This document shows, one piece after another, positions 7,876 through 15,474 of a stretch of DNA of 15,474 nucleotides (the stretch's first letter is position 1; each line of letters starts with the position of its first letter). Origin of the DNA: Acanthamoeba lenticulata (lineage: Eukaryota > Discosea > Longamoebia > Acanthamoebidae); NCBI GenBank assembly GCA_002179805.1, contig NAVB01000097.1, positions 1 through 15,474 of the forward strand, read 5' to 3'. The position numbers and the translations under genes are program-made. The notes under the pieces were generated by a model. That model was given only the letters and a program-made list of their open reading frames with translations, did not search any database and had not been told where the DNA came from.

Positions 7876-8707
7876 TTAGAAGAGGAACGAGAGGAACGAC
7901 TGAAGGGAAGCGGCCGAGCTGGCGGCGGTCACCGTGAGAAGAGCCTGGCCCGAGGTCGCGACGGGCTGGACAGGAAAAGGAGGATGGTGAAAGGTGCCGG
8001 TCAGCCAAGAGCGATCAAGAGACAGGAGGACGGGAGAAAGGCGTACGCTGGTGGCAACGATGGTGACGGGCGAGGCGACCACAACGGGGGAGGCAACAAC
8101 AACGGTGGAGGTGGTCGTGGTGGCCACCGGCGTGGTCTCGACGACAGTAGTGACCGGGCTGGTGACGGCAGTGGCGCCCACGATGGTCGCGGTGTTGGCG
8201 TCGTTGGTCGTGGTCGTGGTGGTCGCTGTAGAAGAAGAGGAAAACGCGACTGTGAGCGAGAGAAGGAAAAAAGTGTGATTCGTTGATGATCCATCAAACA
8301 TAGAAGAAGAACGACAGGAAAGATCACATCAAACAGGAAGCTTTGGGGCGGCTAGCTGGGTGCAAGAAGAGGACGACGCAGAAGATGCCCCGGTGTGGAA
8401 CAAAAACACAATCCCCACAATGTCGAACACCAACAACACAAATACGGCCCACTCACCCGTTCCACTCTTGACCGTCGGCTCACCTGCGGCGGAAAAGAAC
8501 GAAGAAGAGAGAAGAGTGAGCGATGATCATCACGCAAGTCAAGTACAAGCTGGGCATAGGCTGAAGCAAGTTACCGATGAAGGTGCCCACGGCGTCTCCA
8601 GCGTACGACGCTGTCGCGTTGGAGGCATCAACCGTCTGCGTGGTGGCATCTTGACCAAGGGCAAGAGCGGCGAAGAGGCACAGGCAAAGGACGAGGATGG
8701 TCTTCAT
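7876..8707 (-). CDS. Secreted Thr/Val-rich protein, probable GPI anchor
   Basis: My preferred model has four exons (minus): 8707–8575, 8483–8457, 8249–8047 and 7965–7876, giving 150 residues. The third exon could instead begin at 8225 (acceptor TTCTACAG, same frame), giving 142. Residues 1–18, MKTILVLCLCLFAALALG, are a classic cleavable signal peptide. The mature part has an N-glycosylation sequon (SNATAS), then a low-complexity Thr/Val/Ala/Pro/Ser stretch suited to O-glycosylation. The C-terminus, SGQALLTVTAASSAASLQSF then LSFLF, is small residues followed by a moderately hydrophobic end without a cytoplasmic tail, as in GPI-attachment signals. Donors are GTAACT, GTGAGT and GTACGC; the 8046–7966 intron is 81 nt with a pyrimidine-rich end. 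The second intron (207 or 231 nt) is long for this window and open in frame. No homologue is recognised. The exact splice pattern is the least certain of the window. Confidence 0.6.
8329..8456 (-). other. Alternative terminal coding segment if the second intron is retained
   Basis: Reading through the GTGAGT donor at 8456 in the same frame gives 42 more codons before TGA at 8331–8329. They encode EWAVFVLLVFDIVGIVFLFH, a single membrane-spanning-type stretch (one Asp inside), then a Ser-rich tail ending in KLPV. The product would be 95 residues: signal peptide, short ectodomain, transmembrane segment, short tail. GT-rich introns often translate to Val/Phe/Leu, so this may be coincidence. Confidence 0.3.
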
Positions 8708-8801
8708 GGTCTTAAAAAGGGGCTGGATGATCGAGTTTCGAGAGGCTTGCAAGCGAGTGGAGCGCACTGTGATGATGGTAATGGCCGGCAGGGTAGCCCC
8801 A

Positions 8802-8807
8802 TTTAAA
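8802..8807 (-). promoter_or_regulatory. TATA-like TTTAAA upstream of the surface-protein gene
   Basis: TTTAAA lies about 95 nt upstream of the minus-strand ATG at 8707, flanked by GC-rich sequence, consistent with a core promoter and a short leader. An inverted repeat (8811–8843) lies directly upstream of it. Confidence 0.4.
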
Positions 8808-8810
8808 GGG

Positions 8811-8843
8811 CTGCCCATTAATTAGGGCTCCGTGAATGGGCAG
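8811..8843. repeat. 9-bp inverted repeat in a promoter region
   Basis: CTGCCCATT (8811–8819) and AATGGGCAG (8835–8843) are perfect reverse complements separated by 15 nt. They sit just upstream of the TTTAAA box of the minus-strand gene, a position suited to a dimeric transcription-factor site. Confidence 0.5.
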
Positions 8844-9754
8844 AGCAGCGGCCGAGATTCGACGTAAAGAGGGGCCGCTACAGGTTGAAGGGACCCCTTC
8901 GCCACCTGCTTGCCAGCAGTCATCCTGGTCAGCAACTTTGCCGTGTAACTCGCAGAATGTCGGCCAAAGGGCAGCAGCACTCAAAGAATGAACAGGCAAG
9001 CTATCCAAAGAATGCCCGGCCCATATTTCGGCCATGATCACAAAGATATCTTAAGGTCGTGGTCCGCCCGCAACGTCGCACCTCCCACGTCACGTAACAA
9101 GGGATTGCTGCCCTCCAAACCGCCCCACAGCACCGCCGGCGGAAAGCGGCGACGCTGTCGGCGAACTGCTCCGCATCGCAGAGCCCGCGAGCCAGATCAG
9201 GCCGCCGCCCGCTGATTGTTGTCCCGGCCGCAGCTTGTGGGCGAAGGTTTGGCCAAGTATAACACCAATAGGGCGAAAGCATCCGAATTCGTACCAATCG
9301 CAGATTTATCCGTCCGAGTACGTTTGATTTTCAGAACCGCAACGTCCGCCAATGCGCAACTTGTGGGCTAGTGTCGGCGCAAAGTCCGGGCGACCGAAGG
9401 AACTGCCCAAGTTTTGCCTTGTTTACGTCGGGTCGACACTGCTCAACTCCTTGCGGGGCGAATCAGCAGCGACGCGTCCGCAAAGTTAGGGCCGATCCCG
9501 CACCAAGCGAAGACCCCGCATAACCCGCGTGGCGCAACCCGCAAAAAGACAAGGCGGCCACACGAGCTTCCTGTTTGTGAGCCCCCTCAGACTTTCTCAC
9601 ACCAGCTCAGCTCACAACGCGTGAGCACCAATCCTTCCAACTTGACTTGCATCCATCTTCTTGCAACCACACGTGAGAGGGAAACCTTCCCTTCACCTTT
9701 GACTTCCACTCGCTTCGTCCACCTCCACCATCAGCCACCCTGGCGACTCTTAGC

Positions 9755-10973
9755 ATGCAGCCTCCCATGATGACGCCCGTTGATGGGCGTCCAGCTGCAC
9801 AGCTTGGTCAGATTTGCTACGTCCCGCTCTATGTACGTAGAGACGTCTCGACCCGCATCACGTTCTGGTTGGGCCACGAAGCTCACCCTTGCACATCGTC
9901 ACTCTCTTTCTCTCCTTAGATCATGCCTCATGCCGGCGGCGCTCCCTCGACTCTGCAGTCCTGCGCGGCTGCTCTGGCCACTGCCCCTGCATCGCTGGGC
10001 CATCTGACCAGCTCGGCTGGCTCTTCGTTCCCCGTCCTGGTGCAGCTCCCGCCGCCGACGGCGCCCGTCTCGCCAGGTGCCTCGTCCCCGGCCTCGCCCG
10101 GTCAGGTTGGATCAACCTACCATCATCAACAACCGTTGCCTCAGCCCCAGACGCCCAAACAGCCACCAGGCACGTTCCCCACAACAATTTCCTTTTCCTT
10201 TTCTTTCTTTTCCTTTCATTGGTCGTTGCGGGCGCCCTTTGCTGACGGCAGCTTTCGTGGCTCGAACAGTCATTCCCGAATTCAGGCTGGCCAACTTTGC
10301 CTCGTTGCTGCCTCCGTCGTCGGCGACTTCTCCAACTCCTGCCCAGCAACAGCAGCAGCCGAGCGCGGTGCACCAGTCGCCCTTTGCGCACCTGGCCCCG
10401 CCCGCGGGCTTTGCCTTCCCGCCACACGCCGCTGGCGCGTCGCACTACCCCGCGTTCGCCTTCCCGGCTGGTGGCCACGCCATGTACCCGCCAGCGCGGA
10501 CCGCCTTGGAGGCGCTGCTGCCGGCTGACCTGCACCAGGCCGCCGCCGCCGCAGCGGCGATGTCGACCACTACGACCACGGCCGCCGCGGGCGATGGCGG
10601 CAGGAAGGAGATCAAGTTCAAGTACCACATGTCCCTCATGCCGCAGCTCGCCGTGGCGTCGACCCCGGCGCCGCCCAAGGTGGAGATGAAGAAGAAGCGC
10701 AAGCCGCGCATGCGCATCACCGGCCGCGTGTGCACGCACTGCGGCGCGACCAAGACCACCGAGTGGCGCATGGGGCCGGAAGGCCGCGGCACCCTGTGCA
10801 ACGCGTGCGGCCTGCGCTACCGCAAGAAGCTGCTGTCGGACGGCCAGAAGGACCCGAACGCCAAGATCTCGATGAGCATGCTCCTCAACGCCACCAAGAA
10901 GAGCAAGACTTCGACGCCCATCAAGGAGGAGAGCGTGAGCCCTCTGCGTCGGTCCGGCGAGGAGTCACCGTAA
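9755..10973 (+). CDS. GATA-type zinc-finger transcription factor
   Basis: Three exons encode 343 residues: 9755–9832, 9920–10169 and 10270–10973. Intron 1 (87 nt) is GT–AG, phase 0. Intron 2 (10170–10269) is phase 1 and appears to use a GC donor. Residues 27 to about 255 are low-complexity Pro/Ser/Ala/Gln/Thr with a Q5 run and an A7 run, typical of activation or interaction regions. The zinc finger reads [20 protein letters not shown], then [13 protein letters not shown], with zinc ligands C264, C267, C286 and C289 in CX2CX18CX2C spacing. It is preceded by a basic stretch (KKKRKPRMR) and followed by more basic residues. The finger binds WGATAR-like sites in known members. The single finger and the 18-residue loop resemble plant and some fungal and amoebozoan GATA factors rather than the two-finger animal type with a 17-residue loop. 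Target genes cannot be inferred. Confidence 0.93.
10170..10269 (+). other. Likely GC–AG intron in the GATA gene
   Basis: The exon end CCACCAG is followed by GCACGT rather than GT. The 100-nt interval is T-rich (TTTCCTTTTC-type runs) and ends in CGAACAG, phase 1 on both sides. Alternative GT donors in the same phase exist at 10077 and 10101, but they would remove [20 protein letters not shown], which reads like coding sequence of this protein, and the sharp composition change is at 10170. Confidence 0.55.
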
Positions 10974-11248
10974 AGACAGCTTCGACGAAAGAGCCGAGAA
11001 GACCGCGTGGTGGGGAGAGGCGGAAAGAGCTTCGCGCCTTCGGGTCACCACGGGCGTGTCTTCTTCTGGCGAGGACCGTTTGCGTGTACAGACACCCGTT
11101 AAATGTACATAAAACAGCTTTTTTTCAACATGTTCTAGAACAGTAACGGAATCTCGACGCCATACCAAAATATCGAAACATTAACAAAATTTTCCAAAAT
11201 TTTCCAAAATGATATTTGGGTTTTCAAAAAGAAAAGCAGAAGTTCTCT
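10974..11248. other. Convergent 3' region between GATA (+) and SPFH (−) genes
   Basis: This is UTR and spacer, with no coding signal. GTACATAAAAC (11104–11114) is a possible plus-strand polyadenylation region. Around 11187–11210, AAAATTTTCC is repeated in tandem and followed by AAAAT, within an AT-rich stretch likely to contain the 3' end of the SPFH transcript. Confidence 0.4.
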
Positions 11249-12454
11249 TCACTTCCTTGGGGTGGTGTTGAGCGCGATCTGGGCGAGGGTGGTCATCATC
11301 TGACGCTGGAAGGCCTCGTTGGCCTCCTTGTCCTCACTCTCGTTGGTGTCTGAGACCGAGAACGTTGGCGTTACGTGGGCGTCTCCGCAGATCACCGCCA
11401 ACAGGTTGCTCACCAGCCTGGTTTGAAGCCACCACAAGATTGGTCAGCATCGCAATCACAAGGCGAAGAGGAGAAAGCGGTCTCACCTCGATTGCTGGTT
11501 GTCGTTCAAGTGGACGCCATTCTCGGACAGCTTGGTCACGGCCGAAGTGACGATCTGCACAGCGCCGTCCACGATTGCTGCAAGACACAACGAGATAGAC
11601 AGGGTCAGATTTGGCTCTTGACGGAAGGAGCAAACCAAGCGACAAGGGGAACGCACTGTGGCGAGCCTCGACGAGGGCCTCGGCCTGCTGGCGGACGAGC
11701 ATGCCGGGGGCGATCTCCGGGGCGTACTGGAGGTCGGCCAACTCGTAGGAGACCACGCGGCAGCCAGCAACATTGGCCTTCTCCTGGAGCAGGCGCACCA
11801 TGATGGCCGACACTTCGGCGCTCTCTGACTGGAGCGACTTGCCCGAGCGGCACTCGTAGGGATACATCGAGCACACGCGCTTGAGCACGGCCAGCGACTG
11901 GCGCTCAAGGTAGGCCGCGTAGTCCTTCACGTCGAAAGCGGCCTTGACGCTGTCGATGACCTGGAAGGTGACAACGCCGGCGACGACGATCGGGTTGCCG
12001 TTGCGGTCGACCACAGTAGACTTCTTGATGTCCAGCGTCTGCACGCAGGTCGGGATGACCTTGATGGAACGGCCGAAGATGAAATACCAGTAGAGACCTG
12101 CAAGCAACCAAGCATGAACAAAGGTGAGCGTTGATGGGTGTAAGTATGGAGATGAGCAGAGGCAAGAGACTGACCTGGCTGCTTGACGACGCGCACAAGG
12201 CTGCCCCAGAAAATGACCAGGCAGTGCTGCTGGGGCTCGACGGTAAAGAAGGAAAAAGGCAAGAGGATAAGGCCGGTTATGAGATAGAAGAGGCCGTTGA
12301 GGATGATGCCCACGATGGAAGGGAACTCAATCTCGGCTCTGGTGGGCGAGACCGCCGGGTCGAAGGAGGAGTCGACTGTAATGTACACGTCCTCTGGAGC
12401 TCTGTCACTGTCGTGATGCTTCCCCTTGCTCATAATGGGCTCGTACTCCGACAT
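11249..12454 (-). CDS. SPFH/band 7 domain membrane protein
   Basis: Four exons (minus) encode 326 residues: 12454–12175, 12097–11657, 11577–11487 and 11417–11249. The introns (77, 79 and 69 nt) are GT–AG with matching phases. Residues about 45–70 form a hydrophobic segment (VGIILNGLFYLITGLILLPF) that would insert in the membrane, perhaps as a hairpin. It leads into an SPFH domain (about 71–270): TVEPQQHCLVIFWGSLVRVV, DRNGNPIVVAGVVTFQVIDS, VKAAFDVKDYAAYLERQS, then DLQYAPEIAPGMLVRQQAEA, EARHTIVDGAVQIV and LVSNLLAVICGDAHVTP. Such proteins form oligomeric scaffolds in membrane microdomains. The motif order YAPEIA...RQQAEA...IVEGAV...VSNLL...LCSD closely resembles, as I recall it, a mainly bacterial SPFH subfamily rather than stomatin, prohibitin or flotillin; this needs a search. 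The start is the first ATG of the open frame. A TATTTTA-like box lies about 140 nt upstream. Confidence 0.93.
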
Positions 12455-13568
12455 TATGTTTGTGGTTGTGTTTGGGCGTAGAGCAGCCTGCTACTCCTGT
12501 GTGTGTGTGTTGAGGTTCAGTTGTGTTTGCGGGCTACTACTCCTGGGGCCGCTTTTGTACCTTGAAGAGAAATTGGCAAGAAAAAAAGGATAAAATACGA
12601 ACGGCGAAGGAGGATTCCAATGTATGCCAAAGGCGCTGTGTTCACGGAAGGAAGAAGAGAAGGCTTGCGCATGTCAAGACCAGGAGCCGCGCCCTCTCGG
12701 TAAACATGCGCTTCGGTGATCAAGTGATCCACAGCCTGTATTACCGACAGCACATTCCTGTCGTGATTGGCCTTCTTCTTTTGCTGACCACAAAGCGAGG
12801 GCTTTGTACTCTGGCCGCGTCAATCGCTTGGGGGCAACATAAGCCTCCTCGCTTGGGCAACATAATCGCAGGGCGGTAGAGATGCCCTATCGGTATCGTT
12901 GGCCAGACCTCGCAGGAACATGCACTCAGCTCGGAACTGGAAGCCCACAGTTTGGGCTACGAAGGGACGACATGTCGACATTAAATCGAAGCGAAAGAAA
13001 ATGGGAAATTAATTAATGACAGTTGGTAGCAGGTGGACACCGGCGCAGCGTGAACTCAAAAGAAAAAGGGTACCGTTTTTGATCGATTCTGCTCTTCTGG
13101 CCGGCGTAACGATTGGATTGGGTTACGAACCTTAATCACCTCGTAGCGTTTGTTGACTGGTTGCCTGCAGGTATGCCTTCCCCCTAGATCCTTCGTTCTT
13201 TTCCTGCTCGCTTTTCGCTATCCTTCATCCGCCCCCTCTGCCTTTGTGGCGGCTTTGCCTCCCGTTTATTGCCACCTGTGGTATCAATCTTTTTCGGCGC
13301 GTTGGTGGCCATTCTGATTTGATTTCATTCTTTTCAATCGTCTCGCGCAAAATGACCTACATCTGGTCCAATTTTGACAATTTGGTGGACATTATCACAA
13401 TCACAAGAACGGATTACCATCAAAGAACGCATAAAGGCAGGAAACACGCCACATGCGACTGGCTAAGCCTCCCAAACTCACACCACTCCCGCTTTTCTTG
13501 CCCTCCCAACAGACACGCACACATCCACAAGAGCAGGAGGAAGCGTGCAGGTGTCATAGCTGCCAGTC
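12455..13568. other. Divergent intergenic region between SPFH (−) and LRR (+) genes
   Basis: No protein or RNA gene is supported in about 1.1 kb. An open frame at 12523–12879 (plus) has no recognisable domain. The region includes a short imperfect tandem duplication (CGCTTGGG..CAACATAA at about 12826–12866), AT-rich TTAATTAA at 13009–13016, and two overlapping inverted CCAAT cores (ATTGGATTGG) near 13112–13121. The part after 13170 is probably a 5' UTR intron of the LRR gene. Confidence 0.45.
13171..13512 (+). other. Putative 5' UTR intron of the LRR gene
   Basis: CTGCAG is followed by GTATGC at 13171, a good donor, and a pyrimidine-rich tract ending in CCTCCCAACAG closes at 13512, 56 nt before the ATG at 13569. 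A second acceptor (GCGTGCAG) at 13550 is possible. The interval has no sustained coding signal. Leader introns close to the ATG are common in compact protist genes, but this one is inferred from consensus only. Confidence 0.35.
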
Positions 13569-15474
13569 ATGGGCCACCAGATATCCAAGGGCATCGAGTT
13601 GGCCAAGTCCAAGGGCGGCTCCCACTTTGCCATCACCGAGATAGTCTCCAAAAAGGGTTCTCGTTCTCCTCCTTCTTCCCTTCTTACAACTTTTATTTAT
13701 TTGTAGAACATACACATACAAACAAATAAACAAATGAATGAACGAATAAATAATAAAAATAAATGAATTATAATACTAATAAAAACAAATGACTTGAACA
13801 ACGCACTCACTGAACGATCAATACAGGAGGAGCCGCCCAGCAGACGGAGGAGGAGCTGAACAAGATCCTGATGCACATCCTGCGCGAGCTGCCCAACCTC
13901 AACCGCATCACCGTCACCGCGTGCAACCTAACGCTCCTGCCGGATGAAGAGCTGGGCAAGGTCATCAACCTCGTCACGCTCTCCCTGGAGGAGAACATGC
14001 TCACGCAGCTCAACGAGGGCTTCCGCAACCTGTTTAACCTCAAGGAGCTCTACCTCTCCAAGAACCACTTCACACGCCTGCCTCCCGAGCTGGGCTATCT
14101 GGCCTCGCTCGAGCTCCTCTCGCTCAACCACAACTACCTGGGCGTACGCGCCCGCCTCTTCCCTCTTCCCTGCGCCTTGCTTGGCGCGCGCGGACGCTCA
14201 TGATCGTGGCGCGGGCCGTGTGTGCAGGGGACGGCGCCGCCGCGGTCGGTCTCGCCCGCGCCGGGCGCCATGACCGTGAGCCCATCCAAGGAGAAGGCTA
14301 ACAAGCTCGACACCTGGCGCAAGAGCTGGCGCAACCGCAAGAACAAAAAGACACGAAGTACGTCCATTTTCCCTCCTTTTCAGAAAATATTTTGGATTCT
14401 TTTTTTCAAAATATAAAATTGTATTCTTACAAAAATCACTGGGCGGACAGCGGGCGATGTGATGACGGACGACTTTTTCCGAACGGGCAGCGAACCTGCC
14501 GCGCCGCCGTCCCACTTGACGGCGAGCGATGAAAAGGGCAAAGAGAAGGAGAAGGGCAAGAAGTGGACCCTCCGACGGCGCTCCAAGGACGAGAAGAAGC
14601 TCAAAGGTGCCTTTCCTTTACCTTCCTTAATCTCTCATGATGATTGTCCGCTTGGCTCATCCCCGTGGTCGGCCTCCAGCCTCGCCCGGCGTGGCGGCCG
14701 TCATCAGCCCGCGCTACACCGAAGATCCGCTCGGCCACGACCTCGGCACCAGCAAGTACGCAAAAATTCTAACTATTTTCCTTCATTTTATCATGTGTTT
14801 TTCAAAATTCCAAGATCGTTTTCTAACGTTTGTGCCATGCAGATCGTACGAAGTGGCCAAGGCCGCGGGCGACCTGATGTCGTCGCCCTCGTTGCCGCCC
14901 TACATCCCATCGGCGCCGGCCAAGATGACGCTGCGCGAGCGGCTGGCGGCCGGCAAGGCCTCCTCGCTCACGACCACGCCCATCAACCCCGAGCGGATGG
15001 CCGCGGGCTCGGCAGCGGCCTCGGCCCCGCACCTGCACTCGCCCTCGTCCTCGTCTTCTTCGCCCCGCACGCAGCGGTCGCTCACCGTGTCCGACCCGAC
15101 GTGCCCGATCGGCGCGTCGCCGCGCGAGGGCTCCTTCGACACGCTCTCCGACAACGACACCTTCTCGGCCAGCATCGACGACGTGTCCTCTGTCGACGGC
15201 GACGGCAGTGCGTGTCGCCTCTGGCTCGTCGACATGTCGACACGTGTTCCACTTGCTCACTCAACACGTGCGTGTCTTTTTCACAGCCGAGTCGACGCGG
15301 TTTGGCGCGCTGGAAGAGGAAGAGGACGAAGAGGCCGAGGCCGAGGACAACACGTACGTGGGTCCGATCGAGCTGCCGTCGCTCACCTACCTGAACCTCT
15401 CGGACAACTCGCTCGAGCGCTTCCCGCGCGAGCTCAACCTCGCCAGCTGCGCGCGCCTGAAAAAGGTACTTTTT
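13569..15474 (+). CDS. Leucine-rich-repeat protein with N-myristoylation-type start (partial)
   Basis: Seven exons are visible: 13569–13656, 13827–14143, 14228–14357, 14451–14606, 14680–14755, 14843–15207 and 15287–15465. They give 437 residues, and a donor (AAG|GTACTT) shows the gene continues beyond the window. An in-frame TAG at 13557 fixes the start. MGHQISKG fits the MGxxxS/T N-myristoylation pattern, suggesting membrane tethering. LRRs occupy about 50–135 (LVTLSLEENMLTQL, LKELYLSKNHFTRLPPELGY, LELLSLNHNYLG). Residues about 136–405 are a basic then Ser/Pro/Ala-rich and finally acidic insertion without a recognised domain. LRRs then resume (LPSLTYLNLSDNSLERFPRE). The repeats resemble the Ras-group (Shoc2/RSU-like) LRR type with the LPxELxxL spacing. 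The C-terminus, which would show any kinase, GTPase or phosphatase domain, is missing. Intron 1 (170 nt) is strikingly AT-rich. Confidence 0.88.

Larger units (their letters stand above)
8708..9754. other. Divergent intergenic region between surface-protein (−) and GATA (+) genes
   Basis: No gene is supported in about 1050 bp. Open frames here (for example 9001–9297 minus and 9414–9770 plus) have Arg/Cys-rich or shadow-like composition without domains. The region holds the TTTAAA box and inverted repeat noted separately. It also has CAAAGAATG twice (8982–8990 and 9006–9014), CCGCAACGTC twice (9068–9077 and 9338–9347) and related GCGCAAC at 9354–9360 and 9532–9538. A pyrimidine-rich tract from about 9600 to 9745 precedes the GATA start and is probably its leader. 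Confidence 0.5.

Noticed and set aside
7984..8286. Plus-strand Gly/Arg-rich frame resembling an RGG protein
   Set aside because: It is the complement of the Thr/Val-rich coding region (ACC/GTC codons read as GGT/GAC), so the RGG-like look is an artefact.
7876..8301. Separate gene starting with MFDGSSTNH at 8301 (minus)
   Set aside because: It would begin only 28 nt after the stop of the retained-intron form. The frame joins cleanly to the signal-peptide exons through a consensus donor and either of two acceptors, so one spliced gene is more economical.
9921..10739. Long minus-strand frame opposite the GATA gene
   Set aside because: Arg/Gly-rich shadow frame; the zinc finger on the plus strand is unambiguous.
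12523..12879. Plus-strand 118-codon frame in the SPFH/LRR intergenic region
   Set aside because: No domain, no splice support and unremarkable composition. It may be chance; transcript data would be needed to revive it.
1..15474. tRNA, rRNA, CRISPR arrays, transposons or viral insertions
   Set aside because: No GGTTCGA-type T-loop with a foldable cloverleaf, no regularly spaced repeats, and no transposase, reverse transcriptase or capsid-like frame was seen.

Overview
The window is nuclear DNA of a eukaryote. Every multi-exon gene here is broken by short GT–AG introns of about 64–100 nt (a few longer). Coding sequence is GC-rich with G/C at third positions, introns and UTRs are T- or A-richer, genes alternate strands with only 100–400 bp between many of them, and the proteins (F-box, GATA, DUF1764, Prx5) are eukaryotic. 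Compactness, intron size and domain repertoire fit an amoebozoan, most likely Acanthamoeba or a close relative. That assignment is inference; no database was searched.

Layout: (1) 274–1319 (+), a four-exon DUF1764 protein with a lysine/glutamate-rich body and the diagnostic cysteine-rich tail. (2) 1502–2635 (−), an intronless orphan with a Pro/Ser-rich N-terminus, a probable beta-rich globular domain and a very basic C-terminus. Its upstream region holds five CCAAT pentamers. (3) 3034–5397 (−), a seven-exon F-box/ankyrin protein, reconstructed here as 627 residues. (4) 5989–6543 (+), a 184-residue serine-rich orphan with a hydrophobic N-terminus. (5) 6937–7714 (+), a five-exon type II/Prx5 peroxiredoxin with both catalytic-type cysteines. 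(6) 7876–8707 (−), a small secreted Thr-rich protein with a signal peptide and GPI-like tail; one of its introns stays open in frame and encodes a transmembrane-like segment. (7) 9755–10973 (+), a single-finger GATA factor with CX2CX18CX2C spacing and a likely GC–AG intron. (8) 11249–12454 (−), a four-exon SPFH/band 7 membrane protein whose motifs resemble a bacterial-type SPFH subfamily. (9) 13569 to the window end (+), a leucine-rich-repeat protein with an MGxxxS N-myristoylation-type start and a roughly 270-residue low-complexity insertion between LRR blocks; it continues past the edge.

The genes do not form a pathway. They look like an ordinary compact protist gene neighbourhood with divergent promoters (5398–5988, 8708–9754, 12455–13568) and convergent 3' ends (1320–1501, 7715–7875, 10974–11248). 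I see no mobile element, CRISPR array, rRNA or tRNA gene. The most interesting items are the orphan at 1502–2635, the possible two-isoform surface protein at 7876–8707, the bacterial-flavoured SPFH protein and the unusual LRR protein. Exon boundaries were deduced by hand from splice consensus, phase compatibility and protein continuity.
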